Below the pieces are notes generated by a model. That model was given only the letters and a program-made list of their open reading frames with translations, had not been told where the DNA came from and did not search any database. 64,000 nucleotides of DNA from Burkholderia sp. NRF60-BP8 (GTDB lineage Bacteria; Pseudomonadota; Gammaproteobacteria; Burkholderiales; Burkholderiaceae). The position numbers and the translations under genes were made by a program. The stretch lies in NCBI RefSeq assembly GCF_001522585.2, contig NZ_CP013373.1:3038001-3102000 (forward strand). Reading direction: 5' to 3'. Below are positions 16,871-25,801 of this stretch, one piece after another (the stretch's first letter is position 1; every line of letters starts with the position of its first letter).

Positions 16871-18358
16871 TCACCCGAACAGGCCGTGCAGAAACCAATG
16901 CGGGTTCGCCTGGCTGCTCATGCGCTCCTTGAATATCCAGTAGCACGCGCCCTCTTCGTCCTGCGCAACGTAGTAATCGCGCTCGGCCGTTTGACCGTCG
17001 AACCACCCCGCCTCGATCCGCTCGGGCGACGACATCGTCCTGAGCGGCGTATGAAACACCGGCCGGTTCTCGCGCATCAGCAGCGGCAGCGGCTCCGCCA
17101 GCAGCCACGCCGGACGCGGCGGCACCGCCGGCGGCGCGCCCGCCGGCTTGCCGGCCTGCGCATCGAGCGACACCCAGCGGTTCGCCACCTCGGGCCGATG
17201 ATCGGCCGCCGGTACCGCGCGCAGCACGCTCTCCGCGCCGAGCCGCGCGACCAGCAGCTCGAACAGGCGCGCGCGCGTCTCCTTCGTGCCGCCCGGCTCC
17301 GGGAACAGATCGTCGGCCGGCGGCGCGACCGATTCGACACGCGTGGCCTTCAGCCGCACCGCGATCACCGCGGCCGGCAGCTCGACGCGCGCGAGCCGTT
17401 CGCCGAGCAGCCGCATGAAATGCACCTCGTCGCGCACGGGCGCGGCGAACGCGAGCTCGAGCGGGGTCGGCGGCACGGCCTGACGGCCGCGCTCGTGCTC
17501 GAGCTCGAACGTCATCGCGGCCAGCGACAGTTGCCGCGCGGCCAGCCAGCCGCACAGCTGCACGACGAGCCGCCGCGCGGCGAACAGCACGGCTTCCGCG
17601 TATTCGACGCGCTCCGGCAATTCGAGCCGCACGTCGAACACCGGCGGCACCGCCATCCACGCGAGCGGCTCGACCGCGTCGCCGTACGCCCGATCGAGCG
17701 CGGCCAGCAGCGCGGGACCGCAGCGCCGCTGCAGCCCCGCGCGCGGCAGGCGGCGCAAATCGGCGAGCGTGCGGCAGCCGAGGCCGTCGAACCAGCCCGC
17801 ATAGGGCCGTGCGTCGGGCAGCAGCACGCACGGCAGCCGATCGAGCGCGCGAACGAGCGACGCGTGCCCGGCGACCCGGCGCCGGATCCGTGCGCGAGAC
17901 GACACGCGTGCGAGCAGCCACGCGCCGCCGCCGGTCGGCGCGGCGGACAGGCGCGCGGCATAGCCGAGCGCCGCGAGCGTCGCGCGCACTTGCCGGCACA
18001 GCGACGGCAGCCCGCCGAACAGCCGCAGGCTCGGACCGACGTCGACGATCAGCGTGGCTTCGTCGCCGAGCGCGACGCATGGCGAAAAGCGCAACAGCGC
18101 GAGCGCGACCGCACGCAGCGCATCGGCTTCGCGCGCGGGATCGCGCTCGACGAGGTGCGTGTCGGGCGCGAGCGTCAGCACGCCGCCGCGCTTCATGCCC
18201 GCACGCACGCCTTGCCGGCGCGCGACCGCGTCGGCGATCAGCACGGCACCGTGTTCGAGCACCGCGCAGCCGGCGTCGACCGCCTCGCCGTCAGACGGCG
18301 GCGCGGCGCACACGTCGAGCGGCAGGCGCGGCAGATGGATGCCGAGCAAGACGCGCAT
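16871..18358 (-). CDS. imuB: ImuB, catalytically inactive Y-family polymerase-like protein
   Basis: This 495-residue DinB/Pol IV-related protein tethers the mutasome to the beta clamp. The N-terminus (LLGIHLPRLPLDVC) lacks the acidic DxDxF motif of active Y-family enzymes. DVGPSLRLFGG (about 106-116) occupies the palm position, a helix-hairpin-helix stretch lies at about 193-215, and a little-finger-like region follows. The short motif DDLFP (349-353) is a candidate clamp-binding sequence, which is an inference. The gene overlaps imuA by 68 bp and is followed directly by dnaE2. Confidence 0.9.
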   Translation of the reverse strand: MRVLLGIHLPRLPLDVCAAPPSDGEAVDAGCAVLEHGAVLIADAVARRQGVRAGMKRGGVLTLAPDTHLVERDPAREADALRAVALALLRFSPCVALGDEATLIVDVGPSLRLFGGLPSLCRQVRATLAALGYAARLSAAPTGGGAWLLARVSSRARIRRRVAGHASLVRALDRLPCVLLPDARPYAGWFDGLGCRTLADLRRLPRAGLQRRCGPALLAALDRAYGDAVEPLAWMAVPPVFDVRLELPERVEYAEAVLFAARRLVVQLCGWLAARQLSLAAMTFELEHERGRQAVPPTPLELAFAAPVRDEVHFMRLLGERLARVELPAAVIAVRLKATRVESVAPPADDLFPEPGGTKETRARLFELLVARLGAESVLRAVPAADHRPEVANRWVSLDAQAGKPAGAPPAVPPRPAWLLAEPLPLLMRENRPVFHTPLRTMSSPERIEAGWFDGQTAERDYYVAQDEEGACYWIFKERMSSQANPHWFLHGLFG

Positions 18359-19001
18359 AGCGGCTCTCCACGATCGGGGATGGCAGGTCGAGCTCGAGCG
18401 GCTCGCTGCGCGCGGGCCCGCGACGCTTGACGATGTCGAGCGACACGCCGCCCGGCACCGGATACAGCGCGACGCGCAGCACGGCCGGCGACGGCTGCCG
18501 CGCGGCCGCCAGCGGACGCAGCATCACGAACAGCGTGTCGCCGGTGCGCGCGGCCGCGAGATGCAGGCGCCGCAGCGCATCGGGGCGCGCGTCCTGCCAG
18601 AGCAGCAAGGCCCCGCAGCAGCCCGCCTTGAGCGCCTGCTCGGCCGCCCACAGCGCATCCGTGCGGCTGCCGGCACGCAGCCACAGCAGCGCGTCGGGCG
18701 GCACGCCGAGACCGGCGAGTGCGCTTGCATGCGGCACCTGCGGCGGCGCGACGAGCGCGAGCGGCCGCCGTGCGCTGACGGTGCGCGCGAGCGCGGGCGC
18801 GAGCAAGCGCATCTCGCCGCAGCCCGGCTGCGCGGCCAGCAGCTCGACGAGCCCGCCGACCGGCCAGCCGCCGCCCGGCAATTCGGCGGACAGCGGCGCG
18901 AAGCCCGTGTCGATCGTGCGCAGACCGCCGCGCGCGAGCTGCGAGCCGCGCCATAGCGACGGATGAAGGGATTCGGGGGACAGGGATGAGGCGGACATCA
19001 T
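18291..19001 (-). CDS. imuA: ImuA, RecA-related SOS mutagenesis protein
   Basis: This protein of about 236 residues has the weak RecA/SulA-like fold of ImuA, with ELPGGGWPVGGLVELLAAQPG near the N-terminus in place of a full Walker A. It is the first gene of imuA-imuB-dnaE2. The frame is open further upstream to 19043, but that would place the LexA box inside the coding region. I therefore choose the ATG at 19001 (the next codon, 18998, is also ATG). No clear Shine-Dalgarno precedes either, so the transcript may be nearly leaderless. It probably modulates RecA or the mutasome in DNA damage. Confidence 0.85.
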   Translation of the reverse strand: MMSASSLSPESLHPSLWRGSQLARGGLRTIDTGFAPLSAELPGGGWPVGGLVELLAAQPGCGEMRLLAPALARTVSARRPLALVAPPQVPHASALAGLGVPPDALLWLRAGSRTDALWAAEQALKAGCCGALLLWQDARPDALRRLHLAAARTGDTLFVMLRPLAAARQPSPAVLRVALYPVPGGVSLDIVKRRGPARSEPLELDLPSPIVESRYARLARHPSAAPAARRVRRAAV

Positions 19002-19012
19002 GCGGCTCGATG

Positions 19013-19028
19013 CTGTATGGATATACAG
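19013..19028. promoter_or_regulatory. LexA (SOS) box of the imuA-imuB-dnaE2 operon
   Basis: CTGTATGGATATACAG matches the gamma/beta-proteobacterial LexA consensus CTG-N10-CAG with an AT-rich core. It ends 11 bp before the chosen imuA start. TATACT just upstream on the minus strand could serve as part of the promoter. Confidence 0.93.
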
Positions 19029-19336
19029 TATAGAGGATCGCAACGGGCGCTGTCAGGCCTCAACAAAAAGGGACATGCAGATCGTCGGGAAGGCCGGGGA
19101 GGGCCGGAACGCACGCGTCCGCTGCTGCGAAGTCGAAGGCCGTGCCGACGCGACGGAACGGCCGTATTCCGCATACGAAAACGGACCGCTCGACCGACGC
19201 CAAACCTGCGCGCCGGCCGGGCAGCCCGGGCAGCCGTCCGGTCGATCAGCCCGGCTCAGCCTGAATCAGCCGGGATCCGGCGAAAGCAGCCGGGAACACC
19301 CGAGAGACCAGCCAAAACAGCCGAAAGCAACCCAAT
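19029..19336. other. Intergenic region between imuA and the ABC transporter operon
   Basis: No gene is recognised. The segment 19220-19320 holds about eight imperfect, irregularly spaced CAGCC-containing motifs (CAGCCCGG, CAGCCGGG and variants) downstream of the ABC ATPase stop. Some could fold but none is followed by a clear T run on the minus strand. Confidence 0.4.
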
Positions 19337-20131
19337 TCACCCCAGCAACAACGCGTCGTCGTCGAGCTGCTCGTGCCGCACCTTCTCGAACATCTGCAGC
19401 AGGTCCGGCACATCGAGTCCGCGGCGCGCATCGCCCGACACGTCGAGCACGACCTGCCCCTGGTGCAGCATCACCGTGCGGTCGCCATAGTCGAGCGCCT
19501 GCCGCATGCTGTGCGTGACCATCATCGTCGTCAGCTTGCTCTCGGCGACGATGCGCGCGGTCAGCTCCAGCACGAACGCGGCCGTCTTCGGGTCGAGCGC
19601 GGCCGTGTGCTCGTCGAGCAGCAGGATGCGCGACGGCCGCAGCGACGCCATCAGCAGGCTCACGGCCTGCCGCTGGCCGCCCGACAGCAGCCCGATCCGG
19701 TCGGTCAGCCGGTTTTCCAGTCCGAGATTCAGGAGCCGCAACTTGTCGCGGAACAGCTCGCGCGACGGGCGATCGAGCGCGGCCCGGAAACCGCGCCGCA
19801 CGCCGCGCGCCATCGCGAGCGCCATGTTCTCCTCGATCGTCAGCGCCTCGCAGGTGCCGGCCATCGGATCCTGGAACACGCGCGCGACGAGGTGCGCGCG
19901 GTCCCACGCGGCCTTGCGCGTGACGTCCGTGCCGTCGATCGCGATGCGTCCCGCATCGACGGCCTGGTCGCCGCTGATCGCGTTCAGGAAAGTCGACTTG
20001 CCGGCGCCGTTCGAGCCGATCACCGCGACGAACTGGCCGTCGGGAATCTCGAGCGACAGCCCGCGCAGCGCGCGCGTCTCGATCGGCGTGCCGGGATTGA
20101 ACGTGAGTTTCAGGTCTTGTGCGGACAACAT
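19337..20131 (-). CDS. ABC transporter ATP-binding protein, unknown substrate
   Basis: This 264-residue nucleotide-binding protein has Walker A GSNGAGKST (about residues 38-46), the signature LSGGQRQA, Walker B RILLLDEHTAALD and the switch His in VTHSMRQAL. It belongs with the permease and binding protein just upstream (1 bp and about 1 kb away). The trio resembles the TrpXYZ-type transporters described in Firmicutes, in which the ATPase pairs with a LIVM-like permease and an ABC_sub_bind-family binding protein. That family has diverse substrates, so tryptophan is not assumed here. Confidence 0.9.
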   Translation of the reverse strand: MLSAQDLKLTFNPGTPIETRALRGLSLEIPDGQFVAVIGSNGAGKSTFLNAISGDQAVDAGRIAIDGTDVTRKAAWDRAHLVARVFQDPMAGTCEALTIEENMALAMARGVRRGFRAALDRPSRELFRDKLRLLNLGLENRLTDRIGLLSGGQRQAVSLLMASLRPSRILLLDEHTAALDPKTAAFVLELTARIVAESKLTTMMVTHSMRQALDYGDRTVMLHQGQVVLDVSGDARRGLDVPDLLQMFEKVRHEQLDDDALLLG

Positions 20132-20132
20132 G

Positions 20133-21029
20133 TCATGCCCCTCCGTTCTTGCGCGCGAACAGCTTCTTGCGCGTCGCCGGCAGCACCAGCGCGATCGTGA
20201 CGAGCGCGGCCGTCACGAGGTTCAGGTCCTGCGCCTTCAGGCCGATGAATTCGCTGTTCAGCGCGAGCGCGATGAAGAAGCGGTAGACGATCGCGCCGAG
20301 CACGACGGCGAGCGTCGTCAGCACCAGCCGGCGTGCGGGCAGCAGCGTCTCGCCGATGATCACCGCGGCCAGCCCGATCACGATCGTGCCGATCCCCATC
20401 GAAATGTCCGAGCCGCCCTGCGTCTGCGCGAACAGCGCGCCCGCGAGCGCGACGAGCGCGTTCGACAGCGCCATCCCGGCGAGCGTCGCGCGACCGGTCG
20501 CGATGCCTTGCGCACGCGCCATCCGCGGATTCGCGCCGGTCGCGCGCATCGCGAGGCCGAGCTGCGACGAGAAGAACCAGTCGAGGCCGAGCTTCGCGAC
20601 CACGACGACGATCGCGAGCAGCGCCGGGCGCAGCACGTAATCGGGCATCCAGTCGGGCTGCAGCACGGTGAACAGCGTCGGCTCGGTGATCAGCGGCACG
20701 TTCGGCCTGCCCATGATCCGCAGGTTCACCGAGTAGAGCGCGATCATCATCAGGATACTGGCGAGCAGATCCATGATCTTCAGGCGCACGTTCAGCCAGC
20801 CGGTGACGAAGCCGGCCAGCGCGCCCGCGACGATCGCGAGCAGCGTCGCGGAAAACGGGTCGTAGCCGGCCGAGATCAGCGTCGCGGCGACCGCGCCGCC
20901 GAGCGGAAAGCTGCCGTCGACGGTGAGGTCGGGGAAGTTGAGGATGCGAAACGAGATCAGCACCCCGAGGGCGACGAGGCTGAAGATCAGGCCGATCTCC
21001 AGGGCGCCCAGAAACGAGAACAGAGACAT
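20133..21029 (-). CDS. ABC transporter permease, branched-chain amino acid permease-like
   Basis: This 298-residue inner-membrane protein has about eight hydrophobic segments. The N-terminus (MSLFSFLGALEIGLIFSLVA, then GVLISFRILNFPDLTVDGSF) and the GANPRMARAQGI cytoplasmic loop that contacts the ATPase are typical of the LivH-related COG4120 group. The frame extends 39 codons further upstream, but that part is hydrophilic and the ATG at 21029 has AGGA before it. It stops 1 bp before the ATPase start. Confidence 0.88.
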   Translation of the reverse strand: MSLFSFLGALEIGLIFSLVALGVLISFRILNFPDLTVDGSFPLGGAVAATLISAGYDPFSATLLAIVAGALAGFVTGWLNVRLKIMDLLASILMMIALYSVNLRIMGRPNVPLITEPTLFTVLQPDWMPDYVLRPALLAIVVVVAKLGLDWFFSSQLGLAMRATGANPRMARAQGIATGRATLAGMALSNALVALAGALFAQTQGGSDISMGIGTIVIGLAAVIIGETLLPARRLVLTTLAVVLGAIVYRFFIALALNSEFIGLKAQDLNLVTAALVTIALVLPATRKKLFARKNGGA

Positions 21030-21168
21030 GATGGGGAAATCCTGTTGCTTCCCGGCCGGACGTGTACGGCCGGGCGAAGCGAACGGGCGGCCCGGGTGGG
21101 AGCCGCCCGTCCGGCGATGTCGTCGAGGCCCGGATCGGGCCTGCAAGCGCGGCGCTCGGGCCGCGGGC

Positions 21169-22134
21169 TTACTTGATGACCGTCTTCGCTTCCTTCACGA
21201 GATCCGGCGCCAGCGTGACGCCCTGCTTCGCGGCCGCGCCCGTATTGACGAACAGTTCGAGGTTGCTGCTCGTCTCCGACGCGATCGCGCCCGGCTTCTC
21301 GCCCTTCAGGATGCGCGCGACGACCTTGCCGGTCTGCCGGCCCAGATCGCCGTAATTGATGCCGAGCGCCGCGATGCCGCCGCGCTTCACGCTGTCGGTG
21401 TCGCCGGCGACGAGCGGAATCTTCGCTTCGTTCGCGACCTTCACCAGCGCTTCGTACGCGGACACGACGTTGTTGTCGGTGTTCGTGTAGATCACGTCGA
21501 CCTTGCCGATCAGGCTCTTCGCGGCCGGGCCGATGTCGACGGTGCGCGGTGCGGCCGCTTCCTTCAGCGCCATTCCCTGCTTCGCGAGGAGCTCCTTGAG
21601 CTCCTTCACGACGACGACCGAATTCGCCTCGCCCGGGTTGTAGACCATGCCGACCGTCTTCGCATTCGGCACGACGCGCTTGATCAGTTCGACCTGGCGG
21701 TCGAGCGGCAGCTTGTCGGATACGCCCGTCACGTTGGTGCCCGACGGCCCCCAACCCTTCACGAGCTGCGCGGCGACCGGATCGGTCACGCCCGAGTAGA
21801 CGACCGGCACGCTCTTCGTCGCCGCGACGACCGACTGCGCGGCCGGTGTCGCGATCGCGACGATCACGTCGGGCTTGTCGCCGACGAACTTGCGCGCGAT
21901 CTGCGCGGCCGTGCCCGTGTTGCCCTGGGCGCTCTGGTATTCCCACTTGAGCTTGTCGTCGCCGTAACCTTGCGCCTTCAGTTCGGCGCGCACGCCGTCG
22001 CGGATCGCATCGAGCGCCGGATGGTCGACGATCGACAGGACCTTGACCGTCTGCGCGTGCGCGACGCCGGCCAGCGCGAGTGCGGCGACGCCGGCCGTGA
22101 TCGAACGGATCGCGAGAGTCTTGAAACGATTCAT
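21169..22134 (-). CDS. ABC transporter periplasmic substrate-binding protein (ABC_sub_bind family)
   Basis: This 321-residue protein has a signal peptide ending GVAHA|QTVKV. The two-lobed fold contains KVLSIVDHPALDAIRDG, DVIVAIATPAAQSV, VPVVYSGVTDPVAA and VGMVYNPGEANS. It is a COG2984 member like TrpX, but I cannot tell its ligand from sequence. It is the first gene of the three-gene operon (binding protein, permease, ATPase) with GGGGGAGA before the ATG; the longer open frame upstream is not used. Known ligands in this family include tryptophan and other aromatic compounds. Confidence 0.88.
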   Translation of the reverse strand: MNRFKTLAIRSITAGVAALALAGVAHAQTVKVLSIVDHPALDAIRDGVRAELKAQGYGDDKLKWEYQSAQGNTGTAAQIARKFVGDKPDVIVAIATPAAQSVVAATKSVPVVYSGVTDPVAAQLVKGWGPSGTNVTGVSDKLPLDRQVELIKRVVPNAKTVGMVYNPGEANSVVVVKELKELLAKQGMALKEAAAPRTVDIGPAAKSLIGKVDVIYTNTDNNVVSAYEALVKVANEAKIPLVAGDTDSVKRGGIAALGINYGDLGRQTGKVVARILKGEKPGAIASETSSNLELFVNTGAAAKQGVTLAPDLVKEAKTVIK

Positions 22135-22468
22135 GGGTGAGTCTCCCCCGTATTGTGTCGGTTCTGGATGATGGATTCCCGCCGCCGTCAGGCGGGCGCC
22201 GCCGCACGTGCGGGACGCGGGCGATCGGCCCACGCACGCTCCGGGAAAGCGTGCGGCGGCGAACGCACGAGGATACCATTTCCGCAGACCACCGCCTGAC
22301 TCCGCGCTTTCGCGCGAGCGGCCGATGCGCGGCGCCGCCGCGCCCCCATGAAATGCCTGGAAAGCCCGGCTGGCGGCGCTCCGCGCCGGTCCCGGCGCAA
22401 CGCGCCAGCCGCGCTCGCGGCTTTACGTTATGCTGTCCGCCGACCCGATCCACACCATCGGAGGGGAC

Positions 22469-22786
22469 ATGAAACGAACGATTCGCGCGATCGCCTTCGC
22501 GGCCTTCGCCGCCGTCACGCAGGCGCTGCCGGGCGCGGCATTCGCGCTGACCGACGGCAGCGCGCAATACGACGACTGCATGCTCAATGCGCTGCGCGAA
22601 AGCCGCAACGGCGCCGCCGCGCAGTTGATCCAGCGCTCGTGCGACGCGCTGTACCGCAACAACGCGATGCTGCTGCCGCGCGAGCGGCGCTATCACGAGT
22701 GCGTCGTGCAATCGTTGCCCGGCGTGCGCGACAACTATGCGATCCAGCAGATCATGGCGATCTGCTCGCGGCGCGGCGAGATGTAG
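22469..22786 (+). CDS. Small secreted protein with four conserved-looking cysteines
   Basis: This 105-residue protein has a signal peptide (MKRTIRAIAFAAFAAVTQAL, cleavage near AFA|LTDG) and a mature region of about 80 residues with four Cys, in DDC, QRSC, HEC and MAIC. The even spacing suggests two disulfides in the periplasm. It resembles the small VF_A0006-type four-cysteine family, whose function is unknown. GGAGG lies 7 bp before the ATG at 22469; an ATG 13 codons earlier lacks one. It stands alone between divergent and convergent neighbours and ends at a terminator. Confidence 0.75.
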   Translation: MKRTIRAIAFAAFAAVTQALPGAAFALTDGSAQYDDCMLNALRESRNGAAAQLIQRSCDALYRNNAMLLPRERRYHECVVQSLPGVRDNYAIQQIMAICSRRGEM

Positions 22787-22815
22787 GGCAGGCGCGCGCC
22801 TGCCGCGCCAATGAA

Positions 22816-22843
22816 AAAAGGGCCTGCGCGAGCAGGCCCTTTT
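22816..22843. terminator. Bidirectional terminator between the four-cysteine gene and metQ
   Basis: AAAAGGGCCTGC and GCAGGCCCTTTT pair around GCGA. The A run and T run at the two ends make it functional for either strand. Confidence 0.9.
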
Positions 22844-22881
22844 CGTTCAGCGGTCCGACCGGTGAGCGGGGTGAGCGGCGT

Positions 22882-23697
22882 TCAGAACGACGCGACCATC
22901 GAGCCCTTGAACTGCTTCTTGATGAATTCCTTCACTTCCGGCGACTGGTACGCCTTGACCAGCTTCTTCACCCACGGCTGATCCTTGTCCTTCGCGCGCA
23001 CGGCGATCAGGTTCGCGTACGGGCTCGTCAGCGATTCGAGCGCGATCGCGTCCTTGGTCGGCTGCAGGTTCGCGGCGAGCGCGTAGTTCGTGTTGATCAC
23101 GGCCGCGTCGACGTCCGACAGCACGCGCGGCAGTTGCGCGGCGTCGAGTTCGGAGATCTTCAGCTTCTTCGGGTTCTCGGCGATGTCGAGCACCGTTGCG
23201 TTGTTGCCGCCCGTGCCGGCGCCCGACTTCAGCTTGATCACGCCTTGCGTCTGCAGCAGCAGCAGCGCGCGGTTTTCGTTCGACGGATCGTTCGGCACCG
23301 CGAGCTTCGCGCCCTGCGGCAGATCCTTCAGCGACTTGAACTTCTTCGAGTACACGCCGATCGGGGAGATGTAGGTCAGGCCCGCGCTGACGAGCTTGTA
23401 GCCGCGCTGCTTCACCTGGCTGTCGAGGTAGGGCTGGTGCTGGAAGCTGTTCGCATCGAGGTCGCCCGAGTCGAGCGCCGCGTTCGGCTGCACGTAGTCG
23501 TTGAACTCGACGACCTTCACGTTCAGGCCTTCCTTCTCTTTCGCGACCTTCTGCACGACTTGCCACACTTCCGAATCCGGGCCGGCGACCGTGCCGACCT
23601 TGATCACCTTGTCTTCGGCGTGCGCGCCTGCCGACAGCGTCAGCGCGGCACCGGTGGCCAGCACGGAAAATACCTTCAGGAGACTGCGACGCTTCAT
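22882..23697 (-). CDS. metQ: MetQ/NlpA-family substrate-binding protein, orphan
   Basis: This 271-residue protein is related to the D/L-methionine-binding component of MetNIQ transporters. The motifs VGTVAGPDSEVWQVV, EFNDYVQPNAALDSGDLDAN and FQHQPYLD are typical of the NlpA family. The signal peptide ends SAGAHA|EDK, a signal peptidase I site, and no lipobox Cys is seen, whereas E. coli MetQ is a lipoprotein. No MetN or MetI gene is adjacent, so it either serves a transporter elsewhere or has another ligand. The start at 23697 (MKRRSLLK) is chosen for the signal sequence. Confidence 0.8.
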   Translation of the reverse strand: MKRRSLLKVFSVLATGAALTLSAGAHAEDKVIKVGTVAGPDSEVWQVVQKVAKEKEGLNVKVVEFNDYVQPNAALDSGDLDANSFQHQPYLDSQVKQRGYKLVSAGLTYISPIGVYSKKFKSLKDLPQGAKLAVPNDPSNENRALLLLQTQGVIKLKSGAGTGGNNATVLDIAENPKKLKISELDAAQLPRVLSDVDAAVINTNYALAANLQPTKDAIALESLTSPYANLIAVRAKDKDQPWVKKLVKAYQSPEVKEFIKKQFKGSMVASF

Positions 23698-23923
23698 CTG
23701 TTTCTCGCTTGCTTGCTTACTTGAAATGGGGCGCGATACGGGTATGCCCCGACTCGCAGGAAGGGCCAAATGGTGTCACAGGATCGGCGGGAAGTGAAAT
23801 ACATCCCGCTCATATGGGTATGCACCCGCGCGGTGCCGGCGGCCGACGCACGAGTCGGCCGTTAGTTGCAGTTTTTCTTGGCGCATCGGTCCATCGACGC
23901 ATCGGTCCATCGGCCGACACGCG

Positions 23924-25561
23924 TCACGCCGCCACCGTCTCGTCGGCCGCCTTCGCGCCGAAGGCCGGTTCGACCGCACGCGCACCGGCCCCGCGCGGCG
24001 CCGGGCCGCCGGCATTGCCGACCCGGAACGCGCCGACCGCATCGCGCAGCCGCGCGGCCTGTTCCTGCAGCGACGCGGCCGCCGCGGCAGCTTCCTCGAC
24101 CAGCGCCGCGTTCTGCTGGGTCACCTGGTCCATCTGCGTGACCGCGCGCCCGACCTGCGTGATGCCGCTCGCCTGCTCCTCGGACGCCGCCGCGATCTCG
24201 CCCATGATGTCGGTCACGCGCGCGACCGCCTGCAGGATCTCGCCCATCGTCGTACCGGCCTGGCCGACCAGCGTCGAGCCGTTGCGCACGCGCTCGACCG
24301 AATCGACGATCAGCGCGCGGATCTCCTTCGCGGCCGTCGCGCTGCGCTGCGCGAGCGAGCGCACCTCACCCGCGACCACCGCGAAGCCGCGGCCTTGCTC
24401 GCCTGCGCGCGCGGCCTCGACCGCCGCGTTCAGCGCGAGGATGTTGGTCTGGAATGCGATGCCCTCGATCACGCCGATGATGTCGGCGATCTTGCGCGAG
24501 CTGTCGTCGATCTCGCCCATCGTGCCGATCACGCGGTTCACGACGTCGCTGCCCGTGCGCGCGATGTCCGACGCATTGTTCGCGAGCCCGCTCGCCTGCC
24601 GCGCGTTGTCGGCGTTCTGCTTCACCGTCGCGGTCAGTTGCTCCATGCTCGCGGCCGTTTCCTCGAGCGACGCGGCCTGCTCCTCGGTGCGCTGCGACAG
24701 GTCGTCGTTGCCGGCCGAGATCTGGCGGCTCGCCGACGCGATCGCTTCGGCCGACTGGCGAATCCCGCCGATCGTCGCCTGCAGCCGCGCCTGCATGTCG
24801 TGCATCGCGGCCATCATGCTCGTGCGGTCGCCCGCGCGCACCGGCACCGGCTGCGTCAGGTCGCCCTGCGCGATGCGCGTCGCGAGCGCGGCCGCTTCGT
24901 CAGGCTCGCCGCCGAGGCTGCCGCGCACGTTGCGGATGATCACCAGCATCGCCGCGCTGATCACGAGGCCGATCACGAACACCACGGCCAGATGGCCGAG
25001 CAGCGTCCGGTAGTAGACGGTGTCGATGTCCTTCAGGAACACGCCGCTCGAGATGTTCCAGTCCCACGGCGCGAACCGCGTGACGTAGCTGATCTTCGGC
25101 ACGGCCGTCTCGCTGTGCGGCAGCCGCCCGCGATATTCGGCGAAGCCGCTGCCGGTCGCCTTCGCCGCGTTCAGAATCGTCACGAACAGCGGCTTGCCGT
25201 CCGGATCGAGATAGTCGCCGACCTGCGTGTCGACGAGCTTCGGCAGCGTCGGATGCATCAGCACGACCGGCTTCGAATCCATCACGAACACGTAGCCCGA
25301 ATCGCCGTAGCGCATCGCGGCGAGACGCGCGAGCGCGTCGCGCTTCGCGTCGGCCTCGGGCAGCGTGCCGTTCTGCACGAGCGTGTGATAGGCCTTCACG
25401 ATGCCCGCCGCCGAGTCGACGAGATTCGCGATGCCGGCCTTGCGTTCGGCGAGCATCGTCGCGCGCGTCTCGTAGGCGCTCCATGCGCCGACGCCCAGGA
25501 GACCGATCCATACCAGCGCAAGCGCGAGCCACAGCTTGCGGTTCAAACTCATTCTGCTCAT
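23924..25561 (-). CDS. Methyl-accepting chemotaxis protein with single Cache sensor domain
   Basis: This 545-residue chemoreceptor has a first transmembrane helix ([20 protein letters not shown]), a periplasmic sCache_2-like domain of about 150 residues ([35 protein letters not shown]), a second helix ([19 protein letters not shown]), a HAMP domain ([12 protein letters not shown]) and a long signalling coiled coil with the hairpin tip [20 protein letters not shown]. Small-molecule acids are usual Cache ligands, but the ligand here is unknown. The C-terminus lacks an NWETF-like tether pentapeptide. GAGG precedes the ATG at 25561. The gene is monocistronic. Confidence 0.92.
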   Translation of the reverse strand: MSRMSLNRKLWLALALVWIGLLGVGAWSAYETRATMLAERKAGIANLVDSAAGIVKAYHTLVQNGTLPEADAKRDALARLAAMRYGDSGYVFVMDSKPVVLMHPTLPKLVDTQVGDYLDPDGKPLFVTILNAAKATGSGFAEYRGRLPHSETAVPKISYVTRFAPWDWNISSGVFLKDIDTVYYRTLLGHLAVVFVIGLVISAAMLVIIRNVRGSLGGEPDEAAALATRIAQGDLTQPVPVRAGDRTSMMAAMHDMQARLQATIGGIRQSAEAIASASRQISAGNDDLSQRTEEQAASLEETAASMEQLTATVKQNADNARQASGLANNASDIARTGSDVVNRVIGTMGEIDDSSRKIADIIGVIEGIAFQTNILALNAAVEAARAGEQGRGFAVVAGEVRSLAQRSATAAKEIRALIVDSVERVRNGSTLVGQAGTTMGEILQAVARVTDIMGEIAAASEEQASGITQVGRAVTQMDQVTQQNAALVEEAAAAAASLQEQAARLRDAVGAFRVGNAGGPAPRGAGARAVEPAFGAKAADETVAA

Positions 25562-25801
25562 CTGCGTGCCTCTGTCGATGTCGAAGCATCCGACGCGCGA
25601 ACGGCCTGCCGCGCGCAAACGGTTGCTCTTTCATTTACGGCAACGAGGCTTACATCTTGAATACGCGCGGCCGCGGCGAGCCGGCGATCGACAGGTACGG
25701 CGCCCGTCGCGAGGCCGCGCCGGCGCGACAGCCCGCGTCCGCTGTGCTAAAAAGACCGACCGGCCGGTGCGCGAAGCGCCGGCATCCTTCCAGGGCCATC
25801 C

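Noticed and set aside
23840..23861. Inverted repeat CGGCCGAC/GTCGGCCG as the terminator of the chemoreceptor gene
   Set aside because: On the minus strand it is not followed by a T run; the T run is on the other side, at a distance of about 10 bp.
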